Positions 1-8,523 of a stretch of 64,000 bases of DNA are shown piece after piece. Both the position numbers and the translations under genes were made by a program. The notes under the pieces were generated by a model, which saw nothing but the letters and a program-made list of their open reading frames with translations, was not told the origin of the DNA and did no database searches. Within the stretch, counting starts at the first letter, position 1; each line of letters opens with the position of its first letter. Origin of the DNA: Pseudomonadales bacterium (GTDB taxonomy: Bacteria; Pseudomonadota; Gammaproteobacteria; Pseudomonadales; DT-91); contig JABSRQ010000015.1 in assembly GCA_013215055.1 (NCBI GenBank), forward strand, positions 1-64,000, in the 5' to 3' direction.

Positions 1-1707
1 CAGTGGGGACATGACTTTCGCGCCGATTATTTGAAATTACATTGCCTGCAAACCTATTTCCCGCAGGTGCCTAAAATTGCACTGACCGCCACCGCCGATG
101 AACAAACCCAAAAAGACATACTGCTGCGCCTGGATATTCAACATGCCAAGACCTTTGTTGCGGGTTTTGACCGGCCCAACATCCGTTACCACATCCACGA
201 TAAAAACAACGCGCGCAGCCAATTATTACGTTTTATACGCACAGAACACGGCGAAGATGCCGGCATTGTGTATTGTCTGTCACGTAAAAAAGTTGAAGCC
301 ACAGCTGCATGGCTAGTGGAGCAAGGTTTTGATGCTCTGCCCTATCATGCGGGTTTGCCACAGTCGTTACGCCAATTTAATCAGAAGCGTTTTTTGCGTG
401 AAGAAGCCGTGATTATTGTTGCCACCGTGGCCTTTGGCATGGGTATAGACAAACCCGATGTACGTTTTGTCGCGCACCTGGATTTACCCAAAAGCATAGA
501 AGCCTATTATCAAGAAACCGGCCGTGCTGGCAGAGACGGTAAAAAAGCCAATGCCTGGATGGTGTATGGCCTGCAAGATGTAATCAAACTGCGCCAGATG
601 ATGGAAAACTCACAAGCCGATGAAGCCTTTAAACGTATAGAGCGCTATAAACTCGATGCAATGTTAGGCCTTTGTGAAATCACCAGCTGCAGACGCCAGG
701 CCCTGTTAAATTATTTTGGTGAACACGATACTCCCCCCTGTGGCAACTGCGATGCCTGCCTAAACCCGACCATCACCTGGGATGGCACCGAGGCTGCGCA
801 AAAAGCGCTGTCCTGTGTTTATCGCACCGGCTCACGTTTTGGGGTTAATCATCTGATTGATGTTTTACGGGCAGGCGATACCGAAAAAATTCGCCAATTT
901 AAACATCAAACAATAAGCACCTACGGCATAGGTAAAGAACTCAGCACCAATCAATGGCGCAGTGTTTATCGCCAACTGATCTCGCGCGGATTCTTAAATG
1001 TTGATCTACAAGGTTTTGGCGCATTGTTACTCACCGATAAATGCCGCCCGGTTTTACGCGGCGAAGAAACCGTACATCTGCGTAAAGAAATGCAAGCGCC
1101 CAGCACAAAAAAAACCGCCAAGGCTAAATCTCAGAACCTCAGCAATGAAGATCAGCAACTGTGGCAGGCATTACGAGAATGCCGCAAGAAACTGGCTGCA
1201 GAACATGAAGTGCCCCCCTATGTGGTCTTCCATGATTCCACATTGATGGAGATGTTGCGTTATCAACCCAGCAACGAAAGCCAGATGTTAAAAATCTCCG
1301 GCGTAGGTGAACAAAAGCTGCAACGTTTTGGGCATGCCTTTATCGATACAATTGCCGACTTTATGGCCGACAATCACGATGATGCTTTGGCCTCTTCGCA
1401 GCAACAACAAAAGATCCTGCAGCTATGCAATGCGGGGTTCAGCGCCTTTAGCATTGCCGAACAACTGCAGCTCAAGGAATTCCAGGTATACAATATGTTG
1501 GCGGAATTAATTGAGATGGCAGCAATTCCATTAATTAAAGCCGTACAGCTAGGCCAGGATCAGCAAAAACTGATAGAAGAATGCCTGTTAGCCACCGGTG
1601 ATTTAGAAGATGAGCCATTTAATTACAAGGCCTGCAAAGAACTGTTAGGCCAAGAAATTAACAGCGGTATTCTGCGCTGTGTACGTGCACATTTATTGGT
1701 TGGCTGA
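1..1707 (+). CDS. recQ: ATP-dependent DNA helicase RecQ (5' end cut by window)
   Basis: This is a superfamily II 3'-5' DNA helicase that unwinds recombination and replication intermediates. The frame is open from base 1. The first residues, SQWGHDF-like ([10 protein letters not shown]), are the aromatic-rich RecQ loop just after the Walker B box, so roughly the first 140-150 residues, including Walker A and DEAH, lie outside the window. Seen in order are the TATA motif (about residue 33), the helicase C domain with [18 protein letters not shown] and the [10 protein letters not shown] motif VI, the zinc-binding cysteines (CGNCDAC), an RQC winged helix and an HRDC domain ([12 protein letters not shown]). 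A further C-terminal extension with an HTH-like character follows. Its A+T content and codon use match the neighbouring core genes. Identity is very secure; only the start is missing. Confidence 0.97.
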   Translation, partial: QWGHDFRADYLKLHCLQTYFPQVPKIALTATADEQTQKDILLRLDIQHAKTFVAGFDRPNIRYHIHDKNNARSQLLRFIRTEHGEDAGIVYCLSRKKVEATAAWLVEQGFDALPYHAGLPQSLRQFNQKRFLREEAVIIVATVAFGMGIDKPDVRFVAHLDLPKSIEAYYQETGRAGRDGKKANAWMVYGLQDVIKLRQMMENSQADEAFKRIERYKLDAMLGLCEITSCRRQALLNYFGEHDTPPCGNCDACLNPTITWDGTEAAQKALSCVYRTGSRFGVNHLIDVLRAGDTEKIRQFKHQTISTYGIGKELSTNQWRSVYRQLISRGFLNVDLQGFGALLLTDKCRPVLRGEETVHLRKEMQAPSTKKTAKAKSQNLSNEDQQLWQALRECRKKLAAEHEVPPYVVFHDSTLMEMLRYQPSNESQMLKISGVGEQKLQRFGHAFIDTIADFMADNHDDALASSQQQQKILQLCNAGFSAFSIAEQLQLKEFQVYNMLAELIEMAAIPLIKAVQLGQDQQKLIEECLLATGDLEDEPFNYKACKELLGQEINSGILRCVRAHLLVG

Positions 1708-1791
1708 AACACCATTAAGAATTAACAAACCGTAAGCTTTTCCGGCTTTGTTATTGACTATAATGACCTTTTTTTCGAATACGCCATTGAT

Positions 1792-3465
1792 ATGCTAAAA
1801 AAACTTATCGACAAAATACGTTTCCGTGAAGCGTATAAAGAAAATAATATCATTATTGCTAACGCCGAGGCTCAGCAATGGGATAAAACCGTCGATGTGG
1901 CGATTGCAGGTTTTGGTGGTGCAGGCGCGGCAGCAGCGTTAGAAGCTCACGAGCAAGGGCTGGACACTCTGGTGATAGACCGCTTTGGCGGCGGTGGCGC
2001 GACAACTATCTCTGGCGGCGTTTATTATGCCGGTGGTGGCACCCGCATTCAAAAAGAAGCAGGCATGGAAGATGATGCCGACAATATGTACCGTTATTTA
2101 AAACAGGAAGTACAAGGTGCGATCGGCGATAAAACCTTAAAAGACTTCTGTGATAACAGCATCGATAATTTCGACTGGATGGAAAAACAAGGTGTGCCTT
2201 TTGATGCCAGTTTCTGTGATTTCAAGACATCCTACCCACCGGATCATCTGTTCTTCTATTATTCGGGTAATGAATCTTTCCCGCCTTATTCCAACACCGC
2301 AACCCCGGCTGCACGAGGCCATAGAGGGCATAAAAAAGGCGTCTCGGGGGCGGCGATTTTTGAACCCATGCGTGATTCGGTATTAAGCAAAAACATCGAT
2401 GTACAAACCCAAACCAAGGTTGTTGCTTTGATCGCCAGCGAAGACGGTGAAGTATTAGGTTTAAAGGCGATTCAATTAAAAAATAATCGCATGGCTGCGC
2501 TGGCGCATAAGATGCTTTATAAGCTACAAACCTTGCTGCGTTATATGGCCCTATTTTGGCCACCACTGTTTAATTTATTGGCCGCCTGGTGTGAAGCGCT
2601 GGAAAAGAACTGCGGCGAAACGATTTATGTACGCGCCAAAAAAGGCGTAATGCTGGCCACCGGCGGTTTCTATTCGAATCAAACCATGATCAAGAAATAC
2701 GCACCCCAATTCTTGGGAGGCAGCCCGTTAGGCACCATGGGTGATGACGGTTCAGGCATTCAGATGGCGATGGACTTAGGGGCAAAAACCGAACTGATGG
2801 ACAGCGTATCGGCCTGGCGTTTTATCAACCCACCGATGTCCTTTGTCAAAGGCATTTTAGTTGGCCCTACAGGCACACGTATCTGCAATGAGATGTTATA
2901 CGGCGCGCAAGTAGGCGAACGAATGATGAAAGACCACGATGGCAAGGCCTATATCATTCTGGATCAGAAACAATATAAACAAGCGGCGAAAGACCTGCGC
3001 TTCGATAAGGCCTTATGGTTCCACATTATGTTGGGCGCTTTTTATCTGTTTTTTGGTTGTAAAAAAGCCAACTCCATTCGTGTATTAGCCAATAAGTTAA
3101 ATATCGACCCGGATGCACTACATCGCACCTTTACCGAATATAACCGCGTAGCCGCATCTGATGAAGAAGATGCCATGGGTAAACCCAAGGCTTATATGCC
3201 AGAGTTAGGTGAAGGGCCGTATTATGCAGTCGATGCATCCTATGATTATTTCTTTGTGCCCTGCCCGTCTCTAACACTGGGCGGCCTTAAAGTTAATGAA
3301 GCATCCGGCATCGTAGTTAACAAACAAGGTCAGGATATAAAAGGTTTATATGCCATAGGTCGTACTGCGGTAGGTGTGCCTTCTAAGGGATATGTCAGTG
3401 GTTTATCCATTGCCGATTGTATCTATGCGGGCCGACGCGCCTCACGCCATGCGGCTAAAAAATAA
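1792..3465 (+). CDS. FAD-dependent oxidoreductase, KstD/fumarate-reductase flavoprotein family
   Basis: A 557-aa flavoprotein. A dinucleotide-binding Rossmann motif (VAIAGFGGAGAAAALEAH) starts near residue 37 and ends with the acidic ribose-binding position in VIDR. A glycine-rich SGGVYYAGGG segment follows. Near the C terminus the GGLKVN and GLYAIGRTAVGVPSKGYVSGLS segments form the second FAD-binding part. This layout is that of fumarate reductase-type flavoproteins, and the C-terminal YVSGLSIADC block resembles 3-ketosteroid delta-1-dehydrogenases. Substrate is inferred, not shown; a steroid or other hydrophobic ketone would fit the KshA-like Rieske gene elsewhere in the window. A hydrophobic stretch near residues 240-262 may contact the membrane. 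It stands alone between recQ and a coiled-coil protein. ATG start at 1792. Confidence 0.8.
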   Translation: MLKKLIDKIRFREAYKENNIIIANAEAQQWDKTVDVAIAGFGGAGAAAALEAHEQGLDTLVIDRFGGGGATTISGGVYYAGGGTRIQKEAGMEDDADNMYRYLKQEVQGAIGDKTLKDFCDNSIDNFDWMEKQGVPFDASFCDFKTSYPPDHLFFYYSGNESFPPYSNTATPAARGHRGHKKGVSGAAIFEPMRDSVLSKNIDVQTQTKVVALIASEDGEVLGLKAIQLKNNRMAALAHKMLYKLQTLLRYMALFWPPLFNLLAAWCEALEKNCGETIYVRAKKGVMLATGGFYSNQTMIKKYAPQFLGGSPLGTMGDDGSGIQMAMDLGAKTELMDSVSAWRFINPPMSFVKGILVGPTGTRICNEMLYGAQVGERMMKDHDGKAYIILDQKQYKQAAKDLRFDKALWFHIMLGAFYLFFGCKKANSIRVLANKLNIDPDALHRTFTEYNRVAASDEEDAMGKPKAYMPELGEGPYYAVDASYDYFFVPCPSLTLGGLKVNEASGIVVNKQGQDIKGLYAIGRTAVGVPSKGYVSGLSIADCIYAGRRASRHAAKK

Positions 3466-3596
3466 GCCATATTAGACAGTTACGCGCTTATTTTACCTCT
3501 ATTACCCGGTTGTTGATTGCCATATCGACCGCTGGGTTGTTATGATAAAGATCACAATAAAAAAAATAATGTATTTTTATCATCAACATCATATCC

Positions 3597-4604
3597 ATAC
3601 CGCAGTTTTTTATTGCGGTATTCATCGCCTCCTTACTTTCCTGTCTCCCCGTTCAGGCAGAAGAGCTATTGACGGAAGAAATTGCCCATCTAAAACAAAC
3701 GATCTCGCTTAAAGAACAACGCCTGATTACCTATCAAGAAAAACTTAACGCCCAGGGTATGTCGATTCGACAAACGGAATCGCAGATCAGCATCAGGGAT
3801 ATTGACTTAAGAAAAATTAAACACCAAATTCGAAAAGTACAATCATTGGCCAGCAATCCTCCCAGCGGCAATGACACACAACAACTCAGTAAATTGGCCT
3901 ATAAAGAAAAAGTCGCCAAGAACAGCTATAGTAAAACCGAAAGACAGCTAGATGCGCTGTTTAATCAACAGCGTAATACGCTGACACGCCTGCAACGATT
4001 AACCAACCTGCTGGATGACCTGAACGCAGAGCTAAATCACAAACAGACTCTCTACAACAACAGTATGCAGGTGGTTGCGGTGCAACAAAAAGCCGCTAAA
4101 GCCAAACGCCTGGCAACCCAAAAAGCCACGCAAAAAGCCGCACAAAAACAAGCGCAGGCCCGCAAGCAAGAAGAAAAACAAAAACAACAGGCCATGACCC
4201 AGCAAAAACAATTAAACGCCGATAAAAAACGCCGGGACGAAGCGCTGGCCCTGCTACAAAAAATCGCCAATATGCCACAGGCAGAAGCCGCGTTGACCCG
4301 GGCAGAATATATTGCCAAACAAGATAAAAAAGCCGAAGCGGTGTTTGGAAACTCAGTCACGCTTTATATTTCCAAGCCTATAGGTTCAACACCTGTGGCT
4401 ATTGCTCAGCTGCAGCACCTGGGCAACAATCAATACAGCGCCAATATAAACGTTAAAAAAGGCCTGCAGCGTTATAGCGTCGGGGATTTTACTTTTGAAA
4501 AATCTATCCCCAAAAGTTTACATGGTTCCCGCTGCTTGATTCTTATTGATGCCAGAGACACAAACGTACAATTTCAAATCATCAAACAGAGAAAACCCCG
4601 CTAG
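3597..4604 (+). CDS. Secreted coiled-coil protein with no canonical start codon for its signal peptide
   Basis: Unknown periplasmic protein. The frame encodes a signal-peptide-like stretch (PQFFIAVFIASLLSCLPVQA followed by EE) from about 3600 to 3662, then long Lys/Gln/Ala-rich coiled coil (about residues 30-230) and a small C-terminal globular part of about 90 residues that begins near the EAVFGNSVTLYI segment. The first standard start codon in frame is TTG at 3669, which would drop the signal peptide. The frame is open back to a TAA at 3567, and only ATA, ATT or ATC codons are available there; the ATA at 3597 is used here as a placeholder. An out-of-frame ATG at 3569 suggests an alternative: a one-base frameshift between 3569 and 3600. 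Function is not recognised; the coiled coil suggests an envelope-spanning or scaffold role. Confidence 0.6.
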   Translation: MPQFFIAVFIASLLSCLPVQAEELLTEEIAHLKQTISLKEQRLITYQEKLNAQGMSIRQTESQISIRDIDLRKIKHQIRKVQSLASNPPSGNDTQQLSKLAYKEKVAKNSYSKTERQLDALFNQQRNTLTRLQRLTNLLDDLNAELNHKQTLYNNSMQVVAVQQKAAKAKRLATQKATQKAAQKQAQARKQEEKQKQQAMTQQKQLNADKKRRDEALALLQKIANMPQAEAALTRAEYIAKQDKKAEAVFGNSVTLYISKPIGSTPVAIAQLQHLGNNQYSANINVKKGLQRYSVGDFTFEKSIPKSLHGSRCLILIDARDTNVQFQIIKQRKPR

Positions 4605-4685
4605 ACATCATAATATTGCCGCCGCTGCGCTTGATCATAGCTCGCCATGATCATAAAATACGCTTTTTACTGATGTGAATAAAGC

Positions 4686-5186
4686 ATGAGCAATAACCAG
4701 CCTGAGCAAAATACCAAGCAAAAACTCCAACAAATTCTTGTTGCCTATATTGCCTTGGCAAAATCAGAACTCAGTGACGATGAGTTCAATAAAATCGACA
4801 TCAAACAATTACAGCGTTTTTTAGCCATTTTAGCCGAAGCCCTGCCGCTGGAATATCTTATTGATCCGGTATTAATTCGCCATGGCCTGGAAATCCTCGT
4901 GGCAGGCAGAGCTCCGGAAGAGGCGGTGATGCATGTTTTTGTTTTATATATCTACCGCAAAATATCTGAAGGCAGTAATCATCCACTTGAAGTGGGCATT
5001 ATTCGCCAGCAAATTCTGGGTATATTACCGATGTTTGAAACCGCGCTGAATAACGGTGCCATAGCCACCCAAAGCTACGATAAAAATGCCGATGCGCTGG
5101 TACATATTGCCGACAGCACCGGTGACGTACCCGAAATTATCGAAGCCCTTTCTTATGAATACCTGCGGTTAAAAAAATCATGTTAA
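4686..5186 (+). CDS. Hypothetical protein, translationally coupled to a TerB-like gene
   Basis: A 166-aa, mostly helical soluble protein with no signal peptide and no motif I recognise. It begins with an ATG at 4686 after a short A-rich leader. Its last seven bases overlap the next gene (TerB-like, 5180), so the two are very probably made from one transcript and act together. The sequence is rich in Leu, Ile and acidic residues and has no obvious catalytic residues. It could be a partner or adaptor of the TerB-like protein. Function unknown. Confidence 0.75.
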   Translation: MSNNQPEQNTKQKLQQILVAYIALAKSELSDDEFNKIDIKQLQRFLAILAEALPLEYLIDPVLIRHGLEILVAGRAPEEAVMHVFVLYIYRKISEGSNHPLEVGIIRQQILGILPMFETALNNGAIATQSYDKNADALVHIADSTGDVPEIIEALSYEYLRLKKSC

Positions 5187-5635
5187 AAGCGATTCAAAAA
5201 CTGTTTAGCACCCAACTGCATAGCGAGGATAGCAAAACCGGTCAGCAGCAATTAGATTTGGCGGCGGCAGCCTTATTAACCGAGGTAATGATTGCCGACC
5301 ACGACATCTCTGAACAGGAACTTATTCAGCTTAAACAGCTCTTACTCAACGAATATTCTATCGCGGCTGAGCAAGTGGATGAGTTGGTGCAGCTGGCGAT
5401 ACAGGAAGTTGACGAATCTAACGATGTTTATCAATTCACCAAACTGATCAACGATCATTATGAATATGCGGATAAATGTAAGCTGATACAATCGTTATGG
5501 CACTTGGCTTACGCCGATGCGGTATTGGATAAATACGAAGAATATACGATCCGCAAAATTTGCGAGCTGATCTATGTATCCCACGGTGATTTTATTCAGG
5601 CCAAGATGGCCGTGAAAAACGCCAGAAATCACTAA
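5180..5635 (+). CDS. TerB-like (tellurite-resistance/DjlA-type) helical protein
   Basis: 151 aa. The pattern of paired acidic helices (LTEVMIADHDISEQELIQLKQLL, then WHLAYADAVLDKYEEYTIRKICELIYVS) is the TerB fold, a four-to-five-helix acidic domain seen in TerB and in the N-terminal part of DjlA. TerB domains are proposed to bind metal through the Asp/Glu-rich loops D-H-D and D-x-Y-E. Here both loops are present (ADHDISEQE and DAVLDKYEE). It overlaps the preceding gene by seven bases and is followed 32 bases later by an LpxL-type acyltransferase. No other ter genes are near, so a classical tellurite operon is not supported; a general envelope or stress role is more likely. Confidence 0.8.
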   Translation: MLKAIQKLFSTQLHSEDSKTGQQQLDLAAAALLTEVMIADHDISEQELIQLKQLLLNEYSIAAEQVDELVQLAIQEVDESNDVYQFTKLINDHYEYADKCKLIQSLWHLAYADAVLDKYEEYTIRKICELIYVSHGDFIQAKMAVKNARNH

Positions 5636-5667
5636 GCACCTACAGCCTTTAACACAGCGAAAACAGA

Positions 5668-6594
5668 ATGAACGCATTAGATAAAAGCCTGCTTCACCCG
5701 CGCTACTGGCTTATTTGGCTGGCCTATGCATTGCTACGTGCCATTCTTTTATTACCGTACCCTTGGATTCAAAAACTGGGTTTATGGCTGGGTTATAAGC
5801 TGGCCCCAGTCATTAAAGGTCGTCGTCGTGTGGTCGAAGTGAATATCGGCCTCTGCTTCCCCGATATACAAGGCGAAGAAAAAACCCGTTTAGTTGACGA
5901 TATCATGGCCAATAATATCCTCGGATTTTTTGAGACCGCCTATGGCTGGTGGGGAAATGATGCGGTGATTAAAAAGCACAGTAAAGTGGAAGGTTTAGAA
6001 CATATCCACAAAGCCCAACAAGAAGGCCGCGGTATTCTTTTAATTGGCGCGCATTTTACGACATTGGATCTCTCTGGCCGCGTGATGACATTAAGAGAAA
6101 AAGCCGATGTCACCTACAGAAAACAGAACAACCCTTTATTTAACTATCTGATTAATCATGGCCGTTCACGTATTTTCACTCATCTGATCGAAAAGAGAGA
6201 GATGCGTAAAATGATACGTGGCCTGCGTAAAGGTAAGATGATCTGGTATGCCACCGATCAAGACTTTGGCCGTAAAAATTCGGTTTTTGCACCGTTCTTC
6301 GACGTTCCCACTGCCACCCTCACATCGATTTCAGACCTGATTCGCATGACCGGTGCCAAACCCCTTTTTTATAGCTGCAACCGGGTAGGCAAAGGCAAAG
6401 ACACGATGTATATAGGCACCGTATCAGATCCCTTCGAAGATAAATTCTCCGATGACAATGTCGCCAATGCGACATTATTAAACAAAGCCCTGGAAGACAG
6501 CTTAAAACAAGACCCCAGCCAATATATGTGGGTACACAGACGCTTTAAAACTCGTCCCGATCCAGAGTCACCCAGCTTCTACGCCAAGAAATAA
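5668..6594 (+). CDS. lpxL: Lipid A biosynthesis acyltransferase, LpxL/HtrB-LpxM family
   Basis: 308 aa. These inner-membrane enzymes transfer a secondary acyl chain from acyl-ACP to the Kdo2-lipid A precursor. The sequence shows an N-terminal membrane helix (about residues 15-40, LIWLAYALLRAILLLPYPW), the catalytic HX4D motif (GAHFTTLD, near residue 129) and the downstream RKQNNPLFN and ATDQDFGRK blocks typical of the family, with usual length. Which chain it adds (lauroyl or myristoyl) cannot be told from the sequence. It follows the TerB-like pair closely and ends before a strong terminator at 6636. The ATG at 5668 gives the family-typical N terminus. Confidence 0.92.
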   Translation: MNALDKSLLHPRYWLIWLAYALLRAILLLPYPWIQKLGLWLGYKLAPVIKGRRRVVEVNIGLCFPDIQGEEKTRLVDDIMANNILGFFETAYGWWGNDAVIKKHSKVEGLEHIHKAQQEGRGILLIGAHFTTLDLSGRVMTLREKADVTYRKQNNPLFNYLINHGRSRIFTHLIEKREMRKMIRGLRKGKMIWYATDQDFGRKNSVFAPFFDVPTATLTSISDLIRMTGAKPLFYSCNRVGKGKDTMYIGTVSDPFEDKFSDDNVANATLLNKALEDSLKQDPSQYMWVHRRFKTRPDPESPSFYAKK

Positions 6595-6635
6595 TCAGCG
6601 ACTCACCCCACATTGATTTTGGGGGAGCATAAATA

Positions 6636-6656
6636 AACCGGCCATAGCCGGTTTTT
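6636..6656 (+). terminator. Rho-independent terminator after lpxL
   Basis: A perfect 7-base stem, ACCGGCC with a weak loop closing on GCCGGTT (AACCGGC/GCCGGTT), is followed directly by a run of T. It ends the lpxL transcript and separates it from the degraded glnE segment. Confidence 0.85.
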
Positions 6657-6689
6657 TCAATTTAAGTTTTCGTTTATTTAAGCGGCGAT

Positions 6690-7300
6690 AAGCACTCCGG
6701 AAATTCCTTACGGCGGTCTTTTAACCTGATCGAAATACACCTCCAATGGGGCCAACAGCATGATTTGGCCTCGTTAACTACCTTAAATCGCTACCAACAA
6801 GACTTGACTGGGTATTGGGGTTCAAACTAATTACATCTGCGCTCAACCAGCTTATCATCGCGAATATGCCCATATTCCCCCCTAAATTGGAAAAAGTTAG
6901 GAATATTGGCCAGCTAATAAAAGAAGTACGGGAAATAAGACACAAAATGCGCGATAATCTAGGCGCTCAAAGCGCGGGGAAGACTCAACTTAAGCAAGAT
7001 GCCGGTGGCATTGTCGACAGTGCATTTATAATACAGTACCTGGTACTGACTCACTCGACACCCCTTTCTTTGCTTCAATAGACAGATAATGTGCGCCTGT
7101 TAAGTACCCTAGGGGAGACAGGCGCAACAAGCGAAGCTTTTACCCGGTCTATAGAACCTAAGTGCCCACCGCTCATTGGCACACAGTAGGGCACTGTAGC
7201 ATCAAAAATTACTGCATAGCCCCAGTGAGCCAGCCCAAGCTTAAGTTAACAGCTCTCATCACTACGGTTAAAACGCTTTGGCAGAACATTATGAATTCAG
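6690..7300 (+). pseudogene. glnE: Decayed 3' end of a second glnE copy
   Basis: Translation of the plus strand gives scrambled but collinear pieces of the C-terminal part of GlnE, the same region present intact at 8524-11478. In order: an SGNSL piece (near 6696, matching the RPSG.. loop); LNRYQQDLTGYWGS in frame 1 (matching FEKYQNEEAWTWEH); then, after a frameshift, EVREIRHKMRDNL, DAGGIVDSAFIIQYLVL and, beyond a TAG at 7079, TDNVRLLSTLGETG (intact gene: RGGIVDIEFMVQYAVLL and YTDNIRILEKLTEAG). The TAG sits exactly where the intact protein has Tyr. A KTLWQN piece near 7275 may be the terminal MWQKLF. Several stops and frame changes exclude a working protein. The piece lies just upstream of and in the same direction as ilvE. 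Confidence 0.8.
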
Positions 7301-7403
7301 CGCAGGTGAGTTGCTTAACTCTCTGCGACACCGTATTAATGCTCATAGAATAGTGAGCCAGGAAGCTGCTTAAGGTTTCCGTGTTTAAAGTTAGGAATAG
7401 AAA

Positions 7404-8399
7404 ATGGCCGCATTTGGAACAGTCTTCATGCCGAAAATGGCACTGGCGACATTCGAAAAACATTCATGGACAGCTTCAAGTATTGTTCCATCCGACAAAC
7501 TGGAGCTTCACCCAGGTGCCCATGTCTTACATTATTCAAGCACTTGCTTTGAAGGCTTGAAGGCGTTTAAACACGAAGATGGTAGCGTGAATATTTTTCG
7601 TATGGATGCAAACATCCAGCGCATGTGTCAAAGCAGTGAATTATTGAGCCTGCCTGAGATTAATAAAGATCAGCTCGCTCAAATGATCAAAGAGACTGTT
7701 GGCCTATATGCTAATGATGTGCCGAACCCACCCGGTTCTATGTATATTCGACCCACCCATATCGGTACGGAGCCTGCCATTGGAAAAGCAGCGGTGCCTT
7801 CGGATTCATCGCTTTTATATGTGCTTTTATCACCCGTAGGTGATTATTTTTCCGGCGGTGCAAAACCATTAAGACTGTTACTGGAAGAAGATGGAATGCG
7901 TTGTGCGCCCCATATGGGCATGATTAAAAGCGGCGGTAATTACGCCAGTGCACTAGGTCCTATTTCCAGAGCGCGCAAAGAATGTAATGCCGATCAAATT
8001 CTTTTCTGCCCTAACGGCGATGTTCAAGAAACGGGCGCGGCTAATTTTATTCTGATTGATGGCAATGAAATTATCACCAAGGCATTGGACAGCACGTTTT
8101 TACACGGCATTACTAGAGATTCTATTTTAACCATAGCGCGAGATGCGGGTATGACGGTTACCGAGAGAGACTTTACCGTGACTGAACTGCTAGAGCGCGC
8201 CAAGAAACCCGGTACCGAAGCGGCGCTTTCTGGAACCGCTGCGGTTTTAACACCTGTTGGCACCCTGATTCATAATGGCCAAGAGTTTTCTGTTGGCTCT
8301 GGAGAAGCAGGGCATACAACATTGAAATTACGCCAGGCCTTGAATGATATTCAGTGGGGCAAAGCTGAGGATAAATACGGCTGGCTGGAAAAAATTTAG
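7404..8399 (+). CDS. ilvE: Branched-chain amino-acid aminotransferase
   Basis: 331 aa, PLP-dependent fold-type IV transaminase that makes Leu, Ile and Val from their 2-oxo acids with glutamate as amino donor. The PLP-binding lysine is K175 in MIKSGGNYASALGP; the DVQETGAANF motif and the SGTAAVLTPVG segment bind the cofactor phosphate. These features and the opening HYSSTCFEGLKAF block place it in the longer BCAT group related to the eukaryotic and Pseudomonas enzymes. ATG 7404 follows a TAGGAA ribosome-binding site. It faces glnE convergently, with a shared terminator between them. The decayed glnE piece upstream suggests ilvE once followed glnE directly. Confidence 0.95.
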   Translation: MAAFGTVFMPKMALATFEKHSWTASSIVPSDKLELHPGAHVLHYSSTCFEGLKAFKHEDGSVNIFRMDANIQRMCQSSELLSLPEINKDQLAQMIKETVGLYANDVPNPPGSMYIRPTHIGTEPAIGKAAVPSDSSLLYVLLSPVGDYFSGGAKPLRLLLEEDGMRCAPHMGMIKSGGNYASALGPISRARKECNADQILFCPNGDVQETGAANFILIDGNEIITKALDSTFLHGITRDSILTIARDAGMTVTERDFTVTELLERAKKPGTEAALSGTAAVLTPVGTLIHNGQEFSVGSGEAGHTTLKLRQALNDIQWGKAEDKYGWLEKI

Positions 8400-8478
8400 C
8401 CTTTGTTAATCATTGGTCGATTGGCTAACCCTCACCAAAGGCTTCACATCAAGACTTTTACCCCCCCGTAGCAGCGGG

Positions 8479-8513
8479 AAAGGCACAACACCATGGACGT
8501 CGTTGTGCCCTTT
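8479..8513. terminator. Bidirectional terminator between ilvE and glnE
   Basis: An 8-base perfect stem (GGCACAAC / GTTGTGCC) flanked by AAA on the left and CTTT on the right can stop both convergent transcripts. Confidence 0.8.
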
Positions 8514-8523
8514 ATTCCTTTTG

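Noticed and set aside
5180-5635. Tellurite-resistance operon
   Set aside because: Only one TerB-like gene is present; no other ter genes are near.
6815-7081. 88-aa open frame as a stand-alone protein
   Set aside because: Its sequence is a piece of the GlnE C terminus that continues beyond the stop, so it is part of a pseudogene.
7162-7353. 63-aa open frame before ilvE
   Set aside because: Low-quality sequence within the glnE remnant; only the KTLWQN piece resembles GlnE.
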